Shown piece after piece: positions 8,240 through 16,747 of a stretch of 64,000 nucleotides of DNA. The position numbers were made by a program, and so were the translations under genes. Under the pieces are notes generated by a model that was given only the letters and a program-made list of their open reading frames with translations, was not told the origin of the DNA and did no database searches. Source of the DNA: Modestobacter sp. VKM Ac-2982 (GTDB lineage Bacteria > Actinomycetota > Actinomycetes > Mycobacteriales > Geodermatophilaceae); assembly GCF_026967935.1 (NCBI RefSeq), contig NZ_JAPVBL010000001.1, forward strand, positions 788,082 through 852,081, read 5' to 3'. Within the stretch, counting starts at the first letter, position 1; each line of letters opens with the position of its first letter.

Positions 8240-9202
8240 GTGGTCACCGCCCCTCCCGACGCCGCAGCGACGGCGCTGGAGGTGCACGTCTGGTCGGTGC
8301 CGCTGCGCACCCGGTTCCGCGGCATCGACGTCCGCGACGGGGTGCTCGTGCGGGGTCCGGCCGGCTGGGGGGAGTTCTCCCCGTTCTGGGACTACGACGT
8401 CGCCGAGAGCCGCCGCTGGTGGGCCGCGGCGCACGAGGCCGCCGTCCTCGGCTGGCCCGAGCCGGTGCGGGACAGCGTGCCGGTCAACGTCACGGTGCCG
8501 GCGGTGGGGCCGGAGCGGGCGCACGCCATCGTGACCGCGTCGGGGTGCGCCACCGCCAAGGTGAAGGTCGCCGAGCCCGGCCAGTCCGCCGCCGACGACG
8601 TGGCCCGGGTGGAGGCCGTGCGCGACGCGCTCGGGCCGGCCGGGGCGATCCGGGTGGACGCCAACGCCGCCTGGGACGTCGACACCGCGGTGGCCCGGCT
8701 GCGCGAGCTGGACCGGGTCCGCCTGGAGTACGCCGAGCAGCCCTGCGCCACCATCGCCGAGCTGGCCGCCGTGCGCCGGCGGGTCGACGTCCGGGTCGCC
8801 GCCGACGAGGTCGTCCGCCGCGCCGCAGACCCGCGGGCGGTCGACCTGCGCGAGGCGGCCGACGTGGTGGTGCTGAAGGTGCAGCCGCTGGGCGGGGTGC
8901 GGGCGGCCCTGGCGGTCGCCGAGGCGCACGGGCTGCCGTGCGTCGTCTCCTCGGCACTGGAGAGCTCGGTCGGGATCGCCGCCGGGGTCGCCCTGGCCGC
9001 CGCGCTGCCGGAGCTGCCCTTCGCGTGCGGGCTGGCCACCGTCGCGCTCTTCACCGACGACGTCACCTGTGAGCCGCTGCTGCCGGTCGACGGGGCGCTG
9101 CCGGTGCGCCGTCCGGAGCCCGACCGGCTGGCCGAGACCGCGGCCGACCCGGCGGTCGAGCAGCGCTGGCGCGACCGGCTGGCCGCGGTGACGGCACCGT
9201 GA
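8240..9202 (+). CDS. menC: o-Succinylbenzoate synthase
   Basis: MenC dehydrates SHCHC to o-succinylbenzoate. It has 320 residues and the enolase-superfamily TIM barrel. The catalytic K-x-K (AKVKVAE, about 107-109), metal ligands in RVDANAAWD (about 140) and EYAEQP (about 167-170), the VAADE motif (about 189) and the second catalytic lysine VVLKVQPLGG (about 213) are all in place. The GTG start at 8240 has no ribosome site but a TANNNT box just upstream. Its stop overlaps the menD GTG as GTGA. Confidence 0.95.
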   Translation: MVTAPPDAAATALEVHVWSVPLRTRFRGIDVRDGVLVRGPAGWGEFSPFWDYDVAESRRWWAAAHEAAVLGWPEPVRDSVPVNVTVPAVGPERAHAIVTASGCATAKVKVAEPGQSAADDVARVEAVRDALGPAGAIRVDANAAWDVDTAVARLRELDRVRLEYAEQPCATIAELAAVRRRVDVRVAADEVVRRAADPRAVDLREAADVVVLKVQPLGGVRAALAVAEAHGLPCVVSSALESSVGIAAGVALAAALPELPFACGLATVALFTDDVTCEPLLPVDGALPVRRPEPDRLAETAADPAVEQRWRDRLAAVTAP

Positions 9203-10947
9203 ACCCGGCCACCGCCTTCGCCCGGGTGCTCGTCGACGAGCTCGTCCGCGGCGGGGTCACCGACGCGGTGCTCGCCCCCGGCTCCCGTTCCGCACCGGTG
9301 GCGCTCGCGCTGGCCGACGCCGAGACCGCGGGCCGGCTGCGGCTGCACGTGCGGATCGACGAGCGGACGGCGGCCTTCCTCGCGCTCGGGCTGGCCAAGG
9401 CCAGCGGGCGGCCGGTGCCGGTGCTCACCACCTCGGGGACGGCGACCGCGCACCTGCACGCAGCGGTGCTGGAGGCGCACGAGAGCGGTGTCCCGCTGCT
9501 GGCGCTGACCGCGGACCGCCCGCCGGAGCTGCGCGCCACGGGTGCGAACCAGACGATCGACCAGGTCGGCCTCTACGGCGGCGCGGTGCGCTGGGCCCTG
9601 GACGTCGGGGTGCCCGAACCGGGGCGGGACGTGGCGCAGAACCGGTACTGGCGGTCGCTCGTCGCCAAGGCGCTGCTCGTGGCCCGGGGCGAGCTGTCCG
9701 GCGACCCCGGCCCCGTGCACCTGAACCTCGCGCTGCGCGAGCCGCTCATGCCCGACGACAGCGGCACCGGCCAGCCGCCGGCGCTGCCCTCGGGTGACCT
9801 GGCCGGGCGCCCCGACGGTGCGCCGTGGACGGTGTCGGCCGGGGACGGGGTGCGGACCGCGACGCTGACCGGCGGCGCACCGGCCGAGGGCGGCCGCACC
9901 CTGCTGGTCGCCGGGGACGCGCCGTCCGCGATCGGACGGGCCGCCGCCGTCGTCGCCGACCAGCGGGGCTGGCCGGTGCTGGCCGAGCCGAGCAGCGGGG
10001 CCTGGGGGGCGAGCGGGGCGCTGCGCGGGTCGGCGCTGCTGCTGGGGGCCGCGGACTGGCTGGCCGCGCACCGGCCCGACCGGGTGGTCGTCGTCGGACG
10101 GCCCACGCTGTCCCGGCCGGTCAACGCGCTGCTGGGCGACCCGGCGGTCACCGTGGAGACCTACGGGCCCACGCCGCGCTGGGCCGACCCGGGCCGGGGC
10201 AGCGCCGTTGTCGGCAGCGCCCAGCTCGACCCGGCCCTGGCGCTGCGCGACCCCGGCTCGCGGGCCGGCGGGGAGTGGGCGGGCCAGTGGACGCAGGCCG
10301 CCCGGCAGGTCGGGGCGGCGGTCGACGCCGAGCTGGACGCCCCCACGGGCGGGCTGACCGCGGCCCGGCTCGCCCGGGACCTGGTGGCGGCGTTGCCGGC
10401 CGGTGCGCTGCTGGTGCTCGGTTCCTCGACGCCGGTGCGCGACGTCGACCGGGTCGCCGTCCCGCGACCGGGGCTGACCGTGCTGGCCAACCGCGGGGTC
10501 GCCGGCATCGACGGCACGATCTCCACCGCGGTGGGGGCCGCGCTCGCGCACCAGGGTGCCGGCGGCGGGCCGGCGTTCGCGCTGATGGGCGACCTGACGT
10601 TCCTGCACGACCTGACCGGGCTGCTGCCCGGGGCGGGGGAGCCCCGGCCGGACCTGACCGTCGTCGTCCCGGACAACGACGGGGGTGGCATCTTCGCCCA
10701 ACTGGAGCCCGGGCAGCCGCAGTACGCCGCCAGCTACCGGCGGGTGTTCGGCACCCCGCACGGCCGGGACCTGGTAGCGGTGGCGCGCTCGCTCGGCTGG
10801 GCCGCGACCGCGGTCAGCGACCCCGCCCAGCTGGTGGCCGCGCTCGGTGCGGGCGGGCCGCGGGTGGTCGTCGTCCGCACCGACGCCGCGGCCGAGGCGG
10901 CCCTGGCCACCCGGCTGCGCGCAGCCGCGGTCACCGCGCTCGGCTAG
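9199..10947 (+). CDS. menD: SEPHCHC synthase (MenD)
   Basis: MenD is the thiamine-diphosphate enzyme that joins 2-oxoglutarate-derived succinic semialdehyde to isochorismate. It has 582 residues. The N-terminal Pyr domain carries the catalytic glutamate motif (RIDERTAAFLALGLAK, about 52-67) and the SGTAT stretch; the C-terminal PP domain has NRGVAGIDGT and the ThDP/Mg motif GDLTFLHD...NDGGGIF (about 458-497). It is coupled to menC by a GTGA overlap. It supplies the same pathway as menF (13799), which makes isochorismate. Confidence 0.96.
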   Translation: MNPATAFARVLVDELVRGGVTDAVLAPGSRSAPVALALADAETAGRLRLHVRIDERTAAFLALGLAKASGRPVPVLTTSGTATAHLHAAVLEAHESGVPLLALTADRPPELRATGANQTIDQVGLYGGAVRWALDVGVPEPGRDVAQNRYWRSLVAKALLVARGELSGDPGPVHLNLALREPLMPDDSGTGQPPALPSGDLAGRPDGAPWTVSAGDGVRTATLTGGAPAEGGRTLLVAGDAPSAIGRAAAVVADQRGWPVLAEPSSGAWGASGALRGSALLLGAADWLAAHRPDRVVVVGRPTLSRPVNALLGDPAVTVETYGPTPRWADPGRGSAVVGSAQLDPALALRDPGSRAGGEWAGQWTQAARQVGAAVDAELDAPTGGLTAARLARDLVAALPAGALLVLGSSTPVRDVDRVAVPRPGLTVLANRGVAGIDGTISTAVGAALAHQGAGGGPAFALMGDLTFLHDLTGLLPGAGEPRPDLTVVVPDNDGGGIFAQLEPGQPQYAASYRRVFGTPHGRDLVAVARSLGWAATAVSDPAQLVAALGAGGPRVVVVRTDAAAEAALATRLRAAAVTALG

Positions 10948-10955
10948 CTGGACGG

Positions 10956-10972
10956 TGAGCCCGGCCGGCTCA
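10956..10972. terminator. Short bidirectional hairpin
   Basis: TGAGCC and GGCTCA form a 6-bp stem between the convergent menD stop and the GGDEF-EAL gene stop, in a gap of only 22 bp. It is a weak terminator candidate. Confidence 0.4.
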
Positions 10973-13684
10973 GGCCTGGGCGACGGGCAGGTCGCCGGCG
11001 GTGGTCGCCGGCCGCGGTCGGGGGAGCGCCGGTGCGGCGGAGGCCTGGCCGAGCAGCAACAGCTCCGCCTCCTCGGCCTCCAGCGGCTTGGCGAACAACC
11101 AGCCCTGGGCCAGGTCGCAGCGCTCGGCCCGCAACCGGTCGCGCTGGGCCTCGGTCTCCACGCCCTCGGCGACGACCTCCAGCCGCAGCGTGCGGCCCAG
11201 CTGGATCAGCCCGTGCACGATCGCCGCGTCGTCGGCCGAGCCGTCGAGCAGGCTCACGAACGAGCGGTCGATCTTGAGCACGTCGACGTCGAACTGGCGC
11301 AGGTAGCTCAGGGACGAGTAGCCGGTGCCGAAGTCGTCCAGGGCCAGCCGGGTACCGAGGGCGCGCAGCTCGCAGAGCCGCTCGGCGACGGCGTCCGGGT
11401 CGGTGACCAGCGCGGTCTCGGTGACCTCCAGGACCAGGGACGACGGCGTGATGCCGCTGGAGGTCAGCGCCTCGGCGACGTGCTCGACCAGCGTGCCGCC
11501 GACCAGCTGCCGCGCGGAGACGTTGACCGCCATGGACAGCGGCGCCGGCCGGGGGTGGGCGCGCTGCCAGCGGGCGGCGGTGGCGGTGGCCTCGGCCAGC
11601 ACCCAGCGGCCGATCGACAGGATGTGCCCGGAGTCCTCCGCGATCGGGACGAACCGGTCCGGCCCGATCGTGCCGAGGGTGGGGTGCTGCCAGCGGAGCA
11701 GCGCCTCGAAGCCGACCACCCGCTCGGTCTGCAGGTCGACGACCGGCTGGTAGACCAGCCGCAGCTGGCCGGCGGCCAGGGCCCCGCCCAGCTCCCGCTC
11801 GAGCTCGATCCGTTCCAGCGCCGCGGTGCGCATGCCCGGGTCGAACACCACCCACTGGGCACGGCCGGCGGCCTTGGCCCGGTACATCGCGATGTCGGCG
11901 TCCCGGAACAGCGACAGTGGGGTCGCGTCGGGCTCGGCGGCGACGATCCCGATGCTGGCGGCCACGGTCACCCGGTGGCCGTGCAGCAGCACCGGCTCGT
12001 CGAGGGCCTGCAGCAGCCGCTCGGCCAGCGCGGCGGCGACCGGCAGGCCATCCCGGGTGTCGTCGATGAGGACGGCGAACTCGTCGCCGCCCAGCCGGGC
12101 CACGGTGTCCGCCGCCCGGACGACCCCCTGCAGCCGGGCGGCCACCGTGCGCAGCAGGTCGTCGCCGGCCAGGTGGCCGAGGCTGTCGTTGACGTCCTTG
12201 AAGCCGTCCAGGTCCAGGCACAGCACGATCGGCGGGCTGCCGGTGCGGCCGGCCCGGCGCAGCGCCTGCTCGGTGTGGTCGAGGAAGAGCGACCGGTTGG
12301 CCAGCCCGGTCAGCCCGTCGTGGAAGGCCTGGTGCGCCAGTTCCTGCTCGGCGAGCTTGCGCGGGGTGATGTCGTAGAGGCTGACGGCGATGCCGCCGAC
12401 GTCCGGGTCGTGCCGCAGGTCGACGGCGCGCCCGCCCAGCCACACCGTGCCGCCGGTGGGGTGGGTGCCGCAGAGCTCCAGCTCGACCGGTTCACCCGGT
12501 GCGAGCCGGGCCCGGTCGAGGGCCGTCAGGACGTCGTCGGGGTCGACGCCGATGCCGCTGAGCAGCTGGGGCAGCGAGCGCCCGGTGCAACCGCGGCGCC
12601 CGAGCAGCTCGGCCAGCGACCGGGAGTCCGAGGTCAGCCGCCCGTCGCGGTCGACGACGGCCACTGCGTCGGAGGAGGTCACCGCCAGCGCCTCGTACCG
12701 CCGGGCCAGGGAGTGGACCTCGGCCCGGGCGCGGCTCTGGTCGGTGAGCAGCCGCTGGGCGCGCACGATCATCAGCACGGTCAGCGTGGAGGTGGCCAGC
12801 AGGCCGGGCAGCGGGTCGATGTCCTCCCCGGCCAGCCAGGCCCGGAGCTCGAAGGCGCCGGGCACCAGCAGCGGCAGGAAGGCCAGGGTCATCCGCCAGC
12901 GTCCGGTCCCGGCCGTGGCGGGCGTCACCGTGGGGCCGGCTGGGAGGTCGGAGCGGTCCGTCCAGGGCAGCGTGGCGAGCGCGACCGCACCGATCAGCCA
13001 GCCGGCGTCCAGCCAGCCGCTGACCGTGTCCGGGGCGGCGAGCAGCAGCCAGGCCAGGTCGGAGGCGAGCCAGGCGGTGGAGCCGAGTCCGAGCAGCAGT
13101 GCCGGCACCCCCACCCGCGACTGCACGACCATGCCGCGCACCACCAGGCCGAGGACGACCGCGTCCAGCAGCGGGTAGGCCGCCCAGATGGCCCGGGTGC
13201 CCAGCGGCAGGCTGTCGTCGGTCAGCGTCGAGTGCACCGAGCTCTGCCAGACCACCAGCAGGGCGATGACCAGCACCGCCGCGCCGTCGAGCAGGGCGTG
13301 GAAGCGGGCTCCGGGGTGGCTGTCGCCGTCCCCGGCGTAGACGAGCAGGGCGGCCCCGAGGGCGCAGTAGGAGCCCAGGTAGGCGGCATCGGCGAGCGAG
13401 ACGTCCGGCGGGGCGTCGGCCAGCCACGCCTGCAGCTGCCACAGCACGTCGCCGACGGCGTTGAGCGAGACGGCGACCGCCACCCACCGGGCCGCCGGCC
13501 CCGGGCGGCACCGCCGGACACCCAGCCAGGCGGCGACCGCGGCGCCGACGGTCACGACCAGGTAGACGACCGAGGCCGAGGTGGACCCGCCGGTGAGGCC
13601 CACCAGGACGACGAGGGCAGCGGCCAGCGACAGCCACACGGCGGCGGCCGTGCGGCCGCCGTCGTTCGCCACCCTGCTGTCCAT
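10970..13684 (-). CDS. Membrane GGDEF-EAL cyclic-di-GMP protein
   Basis: A 904-residue signalling protein. Residues about 10-315 contain eight to ten membrane helices; a PAS-like sensor follows (about 330-445). An intact GGDEF motif (RLGGDEFAVLID, about 534) and an EAL domain with EALLRW (about 659), NVSARQL, EVTET, DDFGTGYSSL, LKIDRSF, EGVE and AQGW are present, so both cyclase and phosphodiesterase residues are kept. It should set local c-di-GMP in response to a membrane or PAS-sensed signal. I chose the ATG at 13684 over an upstream one because helix 1 follows directly. A GTGTCC/GGACAC repeat lies just upstream. Confidence 0.9.
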   Translation of the reverse strand: MDSRVANDGGRTAAAVWLSLAAALVVLVGLTGGSTSASVVYLVVTVGAAVAAWLGVRRCRPGPAARWVAVAVSLNAVGDVLWQLQAWLADAPPDVSLADAAYLGSYCALGAALLVYAGDGDSHPGARFHALLDGAAVLVIALLVVWQSSVHSTLTDDSLPLGTRAIWAAYPLLDAVVLGLVVRGMVVQSRVGVPALLLGLGSTAWLASDLAWLLLAAPDTVSGWLDAGWLIGAVALATLPWTDRSDLPAGPTVTPATAGTGRWRMTLAFLPLLVPGAFELRAWLAGEDIDPLPGLLATSTLTVLMIVRAQRLLTDQSRARAEVHSLARRYEALAVTSSDAVAVVDRDGRLTSDSRSLAELLGRRGCTGRSLPQLLSGIGVDPDDVLTALDRARLAPGEPVELELCGTHPTGGTVWLGGRAVDLRHDPDVGGIAVSLYDITPRKLAEQELAHQAFHDGLTGLANRSLFLDHTEQALRRAGRTGSPPIVLCLDLDGFKDVNDSLGHLAGDDLLRTVAARLQGVVRAADTVARLGGDEFAVLIDDTRDGLPVAAALAERLLQALDEPVLLHGHRVTVAASIGIVAAEPDATPLSLFRDADIAMYRAKAAGRAQWVVFDPGMRTAALERIELERELGGALAAGQLRLVYQPVVDLQTERVVGFEALLRWQHPTLGTIGPDRFVPIAEDSGHILSIGRWVLAEATATAARWQRAHPRPAPLSMAVNVSARQLVGGTLVEHVAEALTSSGITPSSLVLEVTETALVTDPDAVAERLCELRALGTRLALDDFGTGYSSLSYLRQFDVDVLKIDRSFVSLLDGSADDAAIVHGLIQLGRTLRLEVVAEGVETEAQRDRLRAERCDLAQGWLFAKPLEAEEAELLLLGQASAAPALPRPRPATTAGDLPVAQA

Positions 13685-13705
13685 GCCCTGTCGTCCCCCT
13701 TGCCG

Positions 13706-13723
13706 GTGTCCCGTTCTGGACAC
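13706..13723. promoter_or_regulatory. Inverted repeat upstream of GGDEF-EAL gene
   Basis: GTGTCC, 6 nt, GGACAC form a perfect dyad 22 bp before the ATG at 13684. It may be a repressor site; no regulator is identified. Confidence 0.35.
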
Positions 13724-13798
13724 TGTCGGGCCGCAGGCGGGTCGTCTTGACCCCAGGGGACCACCTTGCCGGGTGCGCTCGTCCCTCCGGGGGAGGCC

Positions 13799-15073
13799 TC
13801 AGTCCTCGAGGGCGGCCTGGAAGGCGGCCAGCTTCGCCTGGGTCTCGGCCAGCTCGGCGATCGGGTCGGAGTCGGCGACGATGCCGCAGCCGGCGAACAG
13901 CCGGGCCTGACGTCCGCCGTCGGCCCCGGTCAGCTCCGCGCAGCGCAGGGCGAGCCCGAACTCACCGTCGCCGCGGGCGTCCAGCCAGCCGACCGGCCCG
14001 GCGTAGCGGCCACGGTCCATCCCCTCGAGCTCGGCGATCACCCGGGCGGCGGTGTCGGTCGGGCTGCCGCAGACCGCGGCGGTGGGGTGCACGGCGCCCA
14101 CCAGCTCCAGCAGCCCGGTCGCGTCGTCGTCGCGCTGGCGACCGCGGACGTCGCTGGCCAGGTGCCGGACGTTGGGCAGGGTCAGCACGATGGGCTGCTC
14201 GGGCACGACGAGGTCGTCGACGAACGGCCGCAGTGCGTCGGCGAGTGAGTCGACCGCGTAGGCGTGTTCGGCGTGGTCCTTCACCGAGCTCTGCAGGCCC
14301 GCCGCCAGCCGGTCGTCCTCCGCGCCGGCGCCCCGCGGGGCGGTGCCGGCCAGCACGCGGGCGTCCAGCTCCCGGCCGGTCCGGCGCAGCAGCAGCTCGG
14401 GGGTGGCGCCCAGCAGGCCGTCGACGGCGAAGGTCCAGGTGTCCGGGAACCGCTCGGCCAGGCGCAGCAGCAGGCGGCGGGGGTCCAGCGGACGGTCAGC
14501 GGTGACCAGCAGGTCACGGGCCAGCACCACCTTGTCCAGCTCGCCGGCGTCGATCCGGGCGACCGCAGCGGCGACGGCGCCACACCAGGCCATCGCGTCC
14601 AGGGCGCCGTCGGCGTAGGCGAGCCGGCCGATCGAGGTGGCCGCGTGCTGCGTCGAGGTCTCGACGACCGTGAGCTGCTCGTCGTCCGCGTCGCCGGTGA
14701 CGGTCACCCAGGTGCACCCGTCGCGGCGGCCCACGACGACCTCGGGGACGACGAACACCGACGTCCCCACCGCCGGGTCGAAGGCCACGGAGGCGAACAG
14801 GACCGGCCCGGAGCCGGGGACGCCGACCGGGTCGTGGACCTCGGTGTCCGCGCAGCGCTGGGCCCACCAGTCGGCGGCCTCGGTGAGCGCGCCGGGGCCG
14901 GAGACCTCCAGCCGGTCGGCCTCGCCCCAGCCGACCATGCCCTCGCCGCGGCGCACCCAGGCCAGCGCACCGTCGCGGGGGAGGAGGGTCAGCAGCGGTG
15001 TGCGCCGGGTGCCCAGCGGGGTGGTGGTGACCGCTGCCGCGCTGGTCGCGGTGCGTGCGGCTGCCGTGGTCAC
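13799..15073 (-). CDS. menF: Isochorismate synthase
   Basis: The enzyme converts chorismate to isochorismate, the entry step of menaquinone synthesis. It has 424 residues and a C-terminal chorismate-binding domain: [57 protein letters not shown] and [19 protein letters not shown], all typical of MenF/EntC enzymes. The GTG at 15073 sits 6 nt after a TACTCT box, consistent with a leaderless message; a longer N-terminus would run into the divergent menG. No siderophore genes are nearby, so a menaquinone role is preferred over an EntC role. Confidence 0.92.
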   Translation of the reverse strand: MTTAAARTATSAAAVTTTPLGTRRTPLLTLLPRDGALAWVRRGEGMVGWGEADRLEVSGPGALTEAADWWAQRCADTEVHDPVGVPGSGPVLFASVAFDPAVGTSVFVVPEVVVGRRDGCTWVTVTGDADDEQLTVVETSTQHAATSIGRLAYADGALDAMAWCGAVAAAVARIDAGELDKVVLARDLLVTADRPLDPRRLLLRLAERFPDTWTFAVDGLLGATPELLLRRTGRELDARVLAGTAPRGAGAEDDRLAAGLQSSVKDHAEHAYAVDSLADALRPFVDDLVVPEQPIVLTLPNVRHLASDVRGRQRDDDATGLLELVGAVHPTAAVCGSPTDTAARVIAELEGMDRGRYAGPVGWLDARGDGEFGLALRCAELTGADGGRQARLFAGCGIVADSDPIAELAETQAKLAAFQAALED

Positions 15074-15079
15074 CGCTCC

Positions 15080-15085
15080 AGAGTA
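15080..15085 (-). promoter_or_regulatory. -10 box for leaderless menF
   Basis: TACTCT on the minus strand, then 6 nt, then the menF GTG. It is paired back-to-back with the menG promoter within 40 bp. Confidence 0.6.
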
Positions 15086-15098
15086 GGAGGCGCGCAGG

Positions 15099-15104
15099 TA
15101 GCGT
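15099..15104 (+). promoter_or_regulatory. -10 box for leaderless menG
   Basis: TAGCGT, then 7 nt, then the menG GTG at 15112. No ribosome-binding site is seen. Confidence 0.6.
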
Positions 15105-15111
15105 CGCCGTC

Positions 15112-15828
15112 GTGGCGACCGGGGAACGGGCTGGGGCAACAGGGGCGCGAGCCGGGCTGGACAAGCGGCCGGCGGAGGTCGCGGCGATGTTCGACCGGGT
15201 CGCCGGCCGGTACGACCTGACCAACACGGTGCTCTCCGCCGGGCTGGACGCCGGCTGGCGCCGGGCCACCCGCGAGGCGCTGGGTGCGCAGCCGGGCGCC
15301 ACCGTGCTCGACGTCGCGGCCGGGACGGGGGTCTCCACCGTCGAGCTCGCCGCCGGGGGCGTGCGCGCGATCGCCTGCGACTTCTCCCAGGGCATGCTCC
15401 GCGCCGGGGCGTCCCGGCCGGTGCCGAAGGTCGCCGGGGACGCGATGGCGTTGCCGCTGGCCGACGAGAGCGTCGACGGCGTCGTCATCTCCTTCGGCCT
15501 GCGCAACGTCGCCGACCCGCAGGCCGCGCTGCGTGAGTTCACCCGGGTGACCAGGCCCGGCGGCACGCTGGTGGTCTGCGAGTTCTCCAGCCCCACGTTC
15601 TCCCCGTTCCGCACCGTCTACACCGAGTACCTGATGCGGGCCCTGCCGGCGATCGCCCGGGCGGTGAGCAGCAACCCGGAGGCCTACGTCTACCTGGCCG
15701 AGTCGATCCGGGCGTGGCCGGCGCAGTCCGAGCTCGCCCGGTGGCTGCAGGGCGCCGGCTGGGCCGACGTCGCGTGGCGCGACCTGACCGGCGGCGTCGT
15801 CGCCCTGCACCGCGGCACCCGGGTCTAG
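15112..15828 (+). CDS. menG: Demethylmenaquinone methyltransferase
   Basis: MenG (UbiE family) methylates demethylmenaquinone with S-adenosylmethionine, the last core step to menaquinone. It has 238 residues. The N-terminal motif [16 protein letters not shown], the SAM-binding loop [12 protein letters not shown] (about 65-76), and the signatures [10 protein letters not shown] and FTRVTRPGG are diagnostic. The GTG at 15112 fits the family N-terminus. It is divergent from menF across only 38 bp. In many actinobacteria a menJ-type reductase follows menG; here a small membrane protein takes that place. Confidence 0.96.
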   Translation: MATGERAGATGARAGLDKRPAEVAAMFDRVAGRYDLTNTVLSAGLDAGWRRATREALGAQPGATVLDVAAGTGVSTVELAAGGVRAIACDFSQGMLRAGASRPVPKVAGDAMALPLADESVDGVVISFGLRNVADPQAALREFTRVTRPGGTLVVCEFSSPTFSPFRTVYTEYLMRALPAIARAVSSNPEAYVYLAESIRAWPAQSELARWLQGAGWADVAWRDLTGGVVALHRGTRV

Positions 15829-15840
15829 GGACGGCTGCGC

Positions 15841-16185
15841 ATGGCCCATTCCTCTCCCAGTGCCCAGGTGCTGATCGTCGTCTCGCTCCTGGGCGTCCTC
15901 GGCCTCGGCGTCTGGGCGTGGGAAGTCGCCGGTTGGGGTGTGTTCGTCGTGTTCGGGCTGCCCGCGGTCGGCGCGGCTCTCGCCCTGTGGGCCGAACGCG
16001 CCAGCGTGACGATGCGGGGCCCCGCGACCGTCGCGGCGGTGGGGGCGATGTCGGTCGCCCGGGGGTGGGTCACGTTGCTGGCGGGCGGGCTGTACCTCCT
16101 GGTGCCCGCCCTCCTACTGCTGGTCGCCGCGGTGGTCTCCTGGGTCAGCAGGCGGCCGGACCTCGCCATCCGGCCGCGCCGCTGA
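15841..16185 (+). CDS. Small membrane protein, possibly DUF2568-like
   Basis: A 114-residue protein with four predicted membrane segments (about 10-28, 31-50, 60-78 and 82-100) and a basic C-terminus. The motif WGVFVVFGLPAVGAALALW resembles the YrdB/DUF2568 group, but I am not certain. It lies 12 bp after menG, so it is likely co-transcribed. Function unknown; a quinone link is only suggested by position. Confidence 0.65.
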   Translation: MAHSSPSAQVLIVVSLLGVLGLGVWAWEVAGWGVFVVFGLPAVGAALALWAERASVTMRGPATVAAVGAMSVARGWVTLLAGGLYLLVPALLLLVAAVVSWVSRRPDLAIRPRR

Positions 16186-16191
16186 GCGCTG

Positions 16192-16219
16192 CGCCCCGGC
16201 CCGGCGTCGAACCGGGGCG
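16192..16219 (+). terminator. Hairpin after the menG unit
   Basis: CGCCCCGG and CCGGGGCG form an 8-bp perfect stem with a 12-nt loop just after the stop at 16185. No U-tract. Confidence 0.55.
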
Positions 16220-16341
16220 TCGAGTGTCGAGCTGTCGACGCCTGGCGGCTGGCGCAGACGTGCACAGCTCCACACTCGGGGAGCGCCGAGTGGTCATCGA
16301 GACGGGTTTCCCGGCCGGACCGTGAGGAGCAGGCTCCGGGC

Positions 16342-16494
16342 ATGACGATCCCGCCCACCCCTGAGCCCCAGCCGCCGTCGCCGTCCCCGTCGCCGACCGA
16401 CCCGATCACCCCGCCGTCCCCGGCGCCCGTCCCGGGCCCTGACCCGACCGATCCCACCGCGCCGCCGCCGGCACCGGCTCCCGGACCGCTGTGA
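16342..16494 (+). CDS. Proline-rich 50-residue microprotein
   Basis: A small open frame starting at ATG (MTIPPTPEPQPP) with about half its residues proline, the rest mostly Ser, Thr, Ala, Asp. GAGGAG lies about 10 nt upstream and a strong hairpin terminator follows 30 bp after the stop, so it looks like a complete small transcription unit. There is no Cys, no aromatic residue and no membrane helix; it should be an extended, disordered polypeptide. I do not know a family. The C-rich codons could also arise by chance in GC-rich DNA. Confidence 0.45.
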   Translation: MTIPPTPEPQPPSPSPSPTDPITPPSPAPVPGPDPTDPTAPPPAPAPGPL

Positions 16495-16523
16495 GCCGCT
16501 GACCTGCGCTCTCGCGCCTGTCG

Positions 16524-16557
16524 GGACCCCTGGTGTGAACGCGGTCACCGGGGGTCC
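16524..16557 (+). terminator. Strong hairpin terminator upstream of nuo
   Basis: GGACCCCTGGTG and CACCGGGGGTCC pair at 11 of 12 positions around a 10-nt loop. It would separate the upstream microprotein unit from the nuo promoter. Confidence 0.7.
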
Positions 16558-16581
16558 TGGTGTTCCGCCACCCCTTCGGCA

Positions 16582-16587
16582 TAGGCT
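16582..16587 (+). promoter_or_regulatory. Putative -10 box of the nuo promoter
   Basis: TAGGCT (TANNNT) predicts a start near 16594, immediately before the twin Rex-type operators. No clear -35 hexamer is seen. Confidence 0.45.
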
Positions 16588-16601
16588 TCGACCACTCGAC
16601 C

Positions 16602-16619
16602 TTGTGAACCAGTTCACAA
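16602..16619. promoter_or_regulatory. Rex-type operator 1 (nuo)
   Basis: TTGTGAA-CCAG-TTCACAA is a perfect match in both halves to the actinobacterial Rex operator (TTGTGAA-N4-TTCACAA); the dyad even extends one base each side. Rex is the NADH-sensing repressor, known in Streptomyces to bind upstream of nuoA and cyd genes. Placed just after the predicted transcription start, it would block nuo when NADH is low. Confidence 0.85.
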
Positions 16620-16624
16620 GCACA

Positions 16625-16642
16625 GGGTGAAGCAGTTCACAA
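16625..16642. promoter_or_regulatory. Rex-type operator 2 (nuo)
   Basis: GGGTGAA-GCAG-TTCACAA keeps the whole right half and 5 of 7 left-half bases of the Rex operator. Its centre is 23 bp from operator 1, about two helical turns, so two dimers could bind the same side. Confidence 0.65.
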
Positions 16643-16747
16643 GGGGTCGCCCGGTCGTCGGATGTGAGCGGAGGTCGTCGCAGTGGTCCGCCCGAGGTCG
16701 TGCACGCCCCCCACCGTCCCGCGGAACACCTGCCTCGGGAGCTGCTG

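Noticed and set aside
8392-10761. Long minus-strand open frame opposite menC-menD
   Set aside because: A shadow of GC-rich coding sequence; both menC and menD are fully supported by motifs.
16533-16550. A third Rex-like site (GTGTGAA-CGCG-GTCACCG)
   Set aside because: Only 10 of 14 half-site bases match and it lies inside the loop and arm of a strong terminator hairpin, which explains the dyad better.
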